Positions 42,404-45,166 of a DNA stretch of 45,166 nt are shown one piece after another. Position 1 is the first letter of the stretch; every line of letters starts with the position of its first letter. Source of the stretch: Flavobacterium sp. (GTDB lineage: Bacteria; Bacteroidota; Bacteroidia; Flavobacteriales; Flavobacteriaceae); contig NZ_JAIXWA010000051.1 in assembly GCF_027482425.1 (NCBI RefSeq), positions 1 to 45,166 of the forward strand, written 5' to 3'. The position numbers and the translations under genes are program-made. Under the pieces are notes generated by a model. It was not told where the DNA came from. It did not search any database and saw nothing but the letters and a program-made list of their open reading frames with translations.

Positions 42404-44561
42404 ATTTCTATTTTTTGTACTTTTTTTAAGTTTTCAAGTCCTTGCCCAACAGGGCGGAATGTGGTTGCCTCATTTACTGAAAGGCGACCGGGAAACAGAA
42501 ATGAAAAATTTGGGGCTCAAGTTGACCGCCGAACAAATTTACTCCCTCAATCAATCGAGTTTAAAAGATGCCGTTCCCCAATTTGATGGAGGATGTACGG
42601 CTGAAGTGATTTCCAATCAAGGACTCATTTTAACCAACCATCACTGTGGTTTTGATGCGATTCAAAATCATTCGTCGGTAGCGCACGATTATCTGCGGGA
42701 TGGATTTTGGGCCTACAGCTTAAAAGAGGAATTACCCAACCCCGATATGGTCGTTACGTTTGTAGTACGTATCGAGGATGTTACTTCGAGTGTACTCGCT
42801 GGCACGGAAAACATTACCAATGAAACCGAAAAACAGAAAAAAATTCAACAAAATCTCGCCGAATTAACCAAGAACTTACCTAAAGAAAGTTGGCAAGAAA
42901 ACGTGATCAAACCCTTTTACGACGGCAATCAATACATTCGTTTTGTAACCGAAACGTTTAAAGACATTCGCTTAGTAGGAGCCCCTCCCAGTGCCATAGG
43001 GAAATTTGGTTCGGACACCGACAACTGGGTTTGGCCCCGACATACGGGAGATTTCTCCTTGTTTAGAATTTATGCCGATAAAAACAATCGCCCGGCGGCT
43101 TATGCTGCAGAGAACATTCCTTACACCCCAAAGCATTTTTTCCCTATCTCAATAAAAGGTATTCGCGAAAATGATTTTACCATGGTAATGGGCTACCCTG
43201 GGCGTACACAAGAATACTTACCTTCGTATGCCGTAGAACAAATTGTGAACACCTTAAATCCGGCCAAAATCGATGTGCGAGACGCTGCTTTGAAAATTCA
43301 GAACAGCTTTATGCGCAAAGATCAAGCGATTAAAATTCAATATGCCTCCAAAAATTCGAGTATTGCCAATTATTGGAAGAAATGGATTGGAGAAACCAAA
43401 GGCTTGAAAAAATCGAATGCCCTTGCCGCCAAAGAAGCGTTTGAAAAAGAACTGAGTGAAAAAATCATCAAAGCCGAAAAACAGGAGGAATATGGAAATT
43501 TGTTGAGTGATTTTAAAACCTACTACGCTGAAATCCGTGATTATGCCTTGGCCCGCGATTTATTTACCGAAGTGGTGTTGCGCAATACCGAGTTACTTCA
43601 AACAGGCTACAAACTGGTTCAACTGGAGCAATTGTATCAAAACAAAGGAGAGCAAGCGTTTACAGAACGTAAAAATGTATTGTATAAAGGAATCGATGCC
43701 TTTTACAAAGATTATCATGCCCCGCTGGATAAAGCTGTTTTCGAACAATTAATCGCGTTGTATGCTCAACGTTTACCAAAGGCTTTTCTACCTAATGTGT
43801 TGGAAAATGTCAATGCGGAAAGCTTGACCGATGAAATCTACACTAATTCAGCGCTAACGAATCTTGAAGGGTTTCGGAAACTATTGGAGGGCGACACAGC
43901 TACTATTTTAGCCAATATGCGTCAAGACAAAGGGTACCAATTGGTCAAATCGATTACCGATACGTATTTGAAATTAGTGGCTCCCAAATGGGAAGAATGG
44001 AATGCTAAAATTGCCGCTACACAACGCAAATACATGAAGGCTATTGTTGAATTGAGTCCGAAATCAGCGCGCATATTCCCTGATGCCAACAGCACCTTAC
44101 GCGTGACTTTTGGAAAGGTTAAAGGCTACAAACCAAGTGATGGTGTTTATTACGAACCCTTTACCACGCTGGATGGAGTGATAGAAAAATACATCCCTGG
44201 CGATTATGAATTTGACGTCCCCGAAAAATTAATTTCGTTATACAATAACAAGGATTTTGGACCCTATGCGAACAAACAAGGTAAAATGCCCGTGGCTTTC
44301 ATTGCGACCAACCATACCACAGGTGGTAATTCGGGGAGCCCGGCGCTTGATGCGGAGGGGAATTTAATTGGGTGTAATTTTGATCGCGTTTGGGAAGGAA
44401 CTATGAGTGATATTTATTATTCACCCGATATTTGTCGCAATATTATGGTAGACGCGCGGTACATCTTATTTGTGATTGATAAATTTGCCAATGCACAAAA
44501 CATCATTAAAGAGCTGAAAATCATCACTCCGCAAACAAAAAATAAAAAGTCCAAAAAATAG
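42390..44561 (+). CDS. S46 family dipeptidyl-peptidase, DPP11-like
   Basis: A 723-residue exported serine exopeptidase. Signal peptide MKKCKFLFFVLFLSFQVLAQ; histidine in ILTNHHCGFD (H84/H85), aspartate in the DTDNWVWPRHTGDF block, and nucleophile S648 in TGGNSGSPALDAEG. Eighteen residues after the serine, in NFDRVWEGT, stands R666. In the S46 family this position is arginine in DPP11 (which cuts after acidic residues) and glycine in DPP7 (hydrophobic), so DPP11-like Asp/Glu specificity is predicted. It would release dipeptides from peptide N-termini in the periplasm, feeding amino acid catabolism. The ATG overlaps the waaA end by 14 bp. Confidence 0.93.
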   Translation: MKKCKFLFFVLFLSFQVLAQQGGMWLPHLLKGDRETEMKNLGLKLTAEQIYSLNQSSLKDAVPQFDGGCTAEVISNQGLILTNHHCGFDAIQNHSSVAHDYLRDGFWAYSLKEELPNPDMVVTFVVRIEDVTSSVLAGTENITNETEKQKKIQQNLAELTKNLPKESWQENVIKPFYDGNQYIRFVTETFKDIRLVGAPPSAIGKFGSDTDNWVWPRHTGDFSLFRIYADKNNRPAAYAAENIPYTPKHFFPISIKGIRENDFTMVMGYPGRTQEYLPSYAVEQIVNTLNPAKIDVRDAALKIQNSFMRKDQAIKIQYASKNSSIANYWKKWIGETKGLKKSNALAAKEAFEKELSEKIIKAEKQEEYGNLLSDFKTYYAEIRDYALARDLFTEVVLRNTELLQTGYKLVQLEQLYQNKGEQAFTERKNVLYKGIDAFYKDYHAPLDKAVFEQLIALYAQRLPKAFLPNVLENVNAESLTDEIYTNSALTNLEGFRKLLEGDTATILANMRQDKGYQLVKSITDTYLKLVAPKWEEWNAKIAATQRKYMKAIVELSPKSARIFPDANSTLRVTFGKVKGYKPSDGVYYEPFTTLDGVIEKYIPGDYEFDVPEKLISLYNNKDFGPYANKQGKMPVAFIATNHTTGGNSGSPALDAEGNLIGCNFDRVWEGTMSDIYYSPDICRNIMVDARYILFVIDKFANAQNIIKELKIITPQTKNKKSKK

Positions 44562-44633
44562 ACTTTGGCATGATATTTGATAAATAAATCGCGGAATCCA
44601 AAGTACGAATTTTTTAAAAAAAAGGAGGCAATT

Positions 44634-44664
44634 GTTTTTCTGATTAAAAAAATTTATATCTTTG
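44634..44664 (+). promoter_or_regulatory. promoter of the repeat-bearing lipoprotein gene
   Basis: A TTG near 44632-44634, a ~22-bp spacer, and TATCTTTG (44657-44664), 37 bp before the ATG at 44702. Confidence 0.6.
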
Positions 44665-44701
44665 CTCCGAATTAATAATTAACCTTTTATAATTAAGTAA
44701 G

Positions 44702-44917
44702 ATGAAAAAAGTATTTTTAAGCTTGGCTGTAATTGCTGCTTTGACTGTAGTATCTTGTAAACAATCAGAAAACGCTGACGCTGCTGCTGCTGACACAACT
44801 GCTGTTGACACAACTGCTGCTGACACAACTGCTGCTGCTGATACAACTGCTGCTGACACAACTGCTGCTGACACAACTGCTAAAGCTGAAACAGCTGCTC
44901 CAGCTGAGAAAAAATAA
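44702..44917 (+). CDS. small lipoprotein with DTTAA repeats
   Basis: A 71-residue protein. Lipoprotein signal MKKVFLSLAVIAALTVVSCK (cysteine 19), very like that of the gene at 38478. The mature part is almost wholly repeats of A-D-T-T-A (DTTAADTTAAADTTAADTT), encoded by six near-identical 15-bp units, and ends in a short lysine-rich tail (APAEKK). No fold is predicted for such a low-complexity acidic, threonine-rich stretch; it may be a disordered surface spacer. Function unknown. It has its own promoter and a strong terminator. Confidence 0.8.
   Translation: MKKVFLSLAVIAALTVVSCKQSENADAAAADTTAVDTTAADTTAAADTTAADTTAADTTAKAETAAPAEKK
44786..44878 (+). repeat. in-frame 15-bp tandem repeat (six units)
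   Basis: Units of gctgctgacacaact at 44786, 44801 (one base changed), 44816, 44831 (18 bp: one extra gct and a t for c), 44849 and 44864. Because unit lengths are multiples of three, changes in copy number keep the reading frame. Confidence 0.9.
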
Positions 44918-44940
44918 TTAGAACCTCGTTCTAGTTAAGA

Positions 44941-44967
44941 AAAAAGTCCCGAGTTCGGGACTTTTTT
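44941..44967 (+). terminator. terminator after the repeat-bearing lipoprotein
   Basis: 11-bp perfect stem aaaaagtcccg/cgggacttttt with a 4-base loop, followed by T. Confidence 0.88.
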
Positions 44968-45013
44968 ATTTTCTGTAGGTTTTTAACCTTAAAAACCTCT
45001 ACCATATAAATAC

Positions 45014-45046
45014 ATAAAAAAAGCCCCCTACAAGGTAAGGAGCTTT
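45014..45046 (-). terminator. terminator downstream of tRNA-Leu
   Basis: On the minus strand AAAGCTCC and GGGGCTTT (45046-45039 and 45027-45020) form an 8-bp stem with one G-U pair, followed by a T run (45019-45014). Confidence 0.65.
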
Positions 45047-45048
45047 TG

Positions 45049-45134
45049 TACTCAAGGCGGGACTTGAACCCGCACGGACATTACTGCCCACTGGATTTTA
45101 AGTCCAGCGTGTCTACCAATTCCACCACTCAAGC
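45049..45134 (-). tRNA. tRNA-Leu(TAA)
   Basis: An 86-nt class II tRNA on the minus strand: anticodon stem CTGGA/TCCAG around loop CTTAAAA (anticodon TAA), a long variable arm, T arm GCGGG-TTCAAGT-CCCGC. The acceptor GCTTGAG pairs with CTTGAGT through three G-U pairs. Discriminator A at 45049; CCA is not encoded. Confidence 0.92.
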
Positions 45135-45146
45135 CTTGGTATTTTG

Positions 45147-45166
45147 AGCGAAAAACGGGATTCGAA
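45147..45166 (-). tRNA. partial tRNA at the window edge (probably tRNA-Gly)
   Basis: The last 20 bases give, on the minus strand, a T loop TTCGAAT, T stem half CCCGT, acceptor half TTTTCGC and discriminator T, ending 12 bp before the tRNA-Leu. The 5' part lies outside the window. The GCGAAAA-type acceptor is what I would expect of tRNA-Gly(GCC), but the anticodon is not visible. Confidence 0.7.

Noticed and set aside
44545..44605. aaagtc/gacttt and actttgg/ccaaagt pairings after the S46 gene as a terminator or riboswitch
   Set aside because: Alternative stems are short, loops long, and no T run follows; nothing matches a known RNA family.

Overview
The window looks like chromosomal DNA of a member of the Flavobacteriaceae (Bacteroidota), close to Flavobacterium. 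Four observations support this. Many genes are preceded by the Bacteroidota -7 box TAnnTTTG. There is a type IX secretion (T9SS) plug-protein gene and a secreted hydrolase with a T9SS type A C-terminal sorting domain. Several genes belong to families typical of the phylum (S46 peptidase, DUF5916, DUF6702, DUF6370, group-1 PruA, PepE). The intergenic repeats are of a kind I remember from Flavobacterium genomes. I see no phage, plasmid, integrase, IS transposase or CRISPR array; almost everything is housekeeping or envelope biology.

Layout. 1-378 is a repeat-rich spacer containing a 99-bp direct duplication. 379-6293 holds a CIA30-like secreted protein, an O-methyltransferase, then on the minus strand PAP2 phosphatase, TatA/B, an M1 peptidase, a DUF6702 protein and a carboxypeptidase-regulatory-like protein. 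6392-10154 holds peptidase E, tRNA-Gly(TCC), a GNAT acetyltransferase and two different L,D-transpeptidases whose 3' ends overlap. 10405-14435 holds a DUF5916 outer-membrane-type protein and phosphoglycerate mutase GpmI. 14554-21120 is a tight plus-strand operon: secreted leucine-rich-repeat protein, TerC, TetR regulator, then an ABC protein, an HlyD adaptor and a TolC channel (a tripartite exporter). 21188-27723 holds an acetyl-CoA hydrolase/transferase, methionine aminopeptidase, a methyltransferase, the T9SS plug, ApaG and PruA. 27830-33198 holds the T9SS-exported lipase-like protein, RsmG, a fatty acid desaturase and a class I aminotransferase. 33377-37077 holds PurT, a small Cys/His-rich protein, a Crp/Fnr regulator, pirin and an FMN reductase. 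37150-38744 holds FabD and two small lipoproteins. 38805-44561 holds GalE plus a DegT-type sugar aminotransferase (minus), diverging from Kdo transferase WaaA plus an S46 dipeptidyl peptidase. 44702 onward holds a third small lipoprotein with an in-frame 15-bp repeat, tRNA-Leu(TAA) and the edge of another tRNA.

Working together: several genes serve the envelope (WaaA, GalE/DegT, L,D-transpeptidases, TatA, PAP2, tripartite exporter, T9SS plug and cargo). Amino-acid and peptide use is also prominent (M1, S46, PepE, PruA, aminotransferase), as expected for a protein-degrading flavobacterium.

Most worth a second look: the ABC protein whose nucleotide-binding domain has lost its signature motif, the normal Walker B residues and the switch histidine; the operon tying it to a secreted LRR protein; three structured intergenic repeat elements, one inside that operon; the repeat-bearing small lipoproteins; and a probable gene remnant behind pirin. 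No complete new defence or mobile system is evident.
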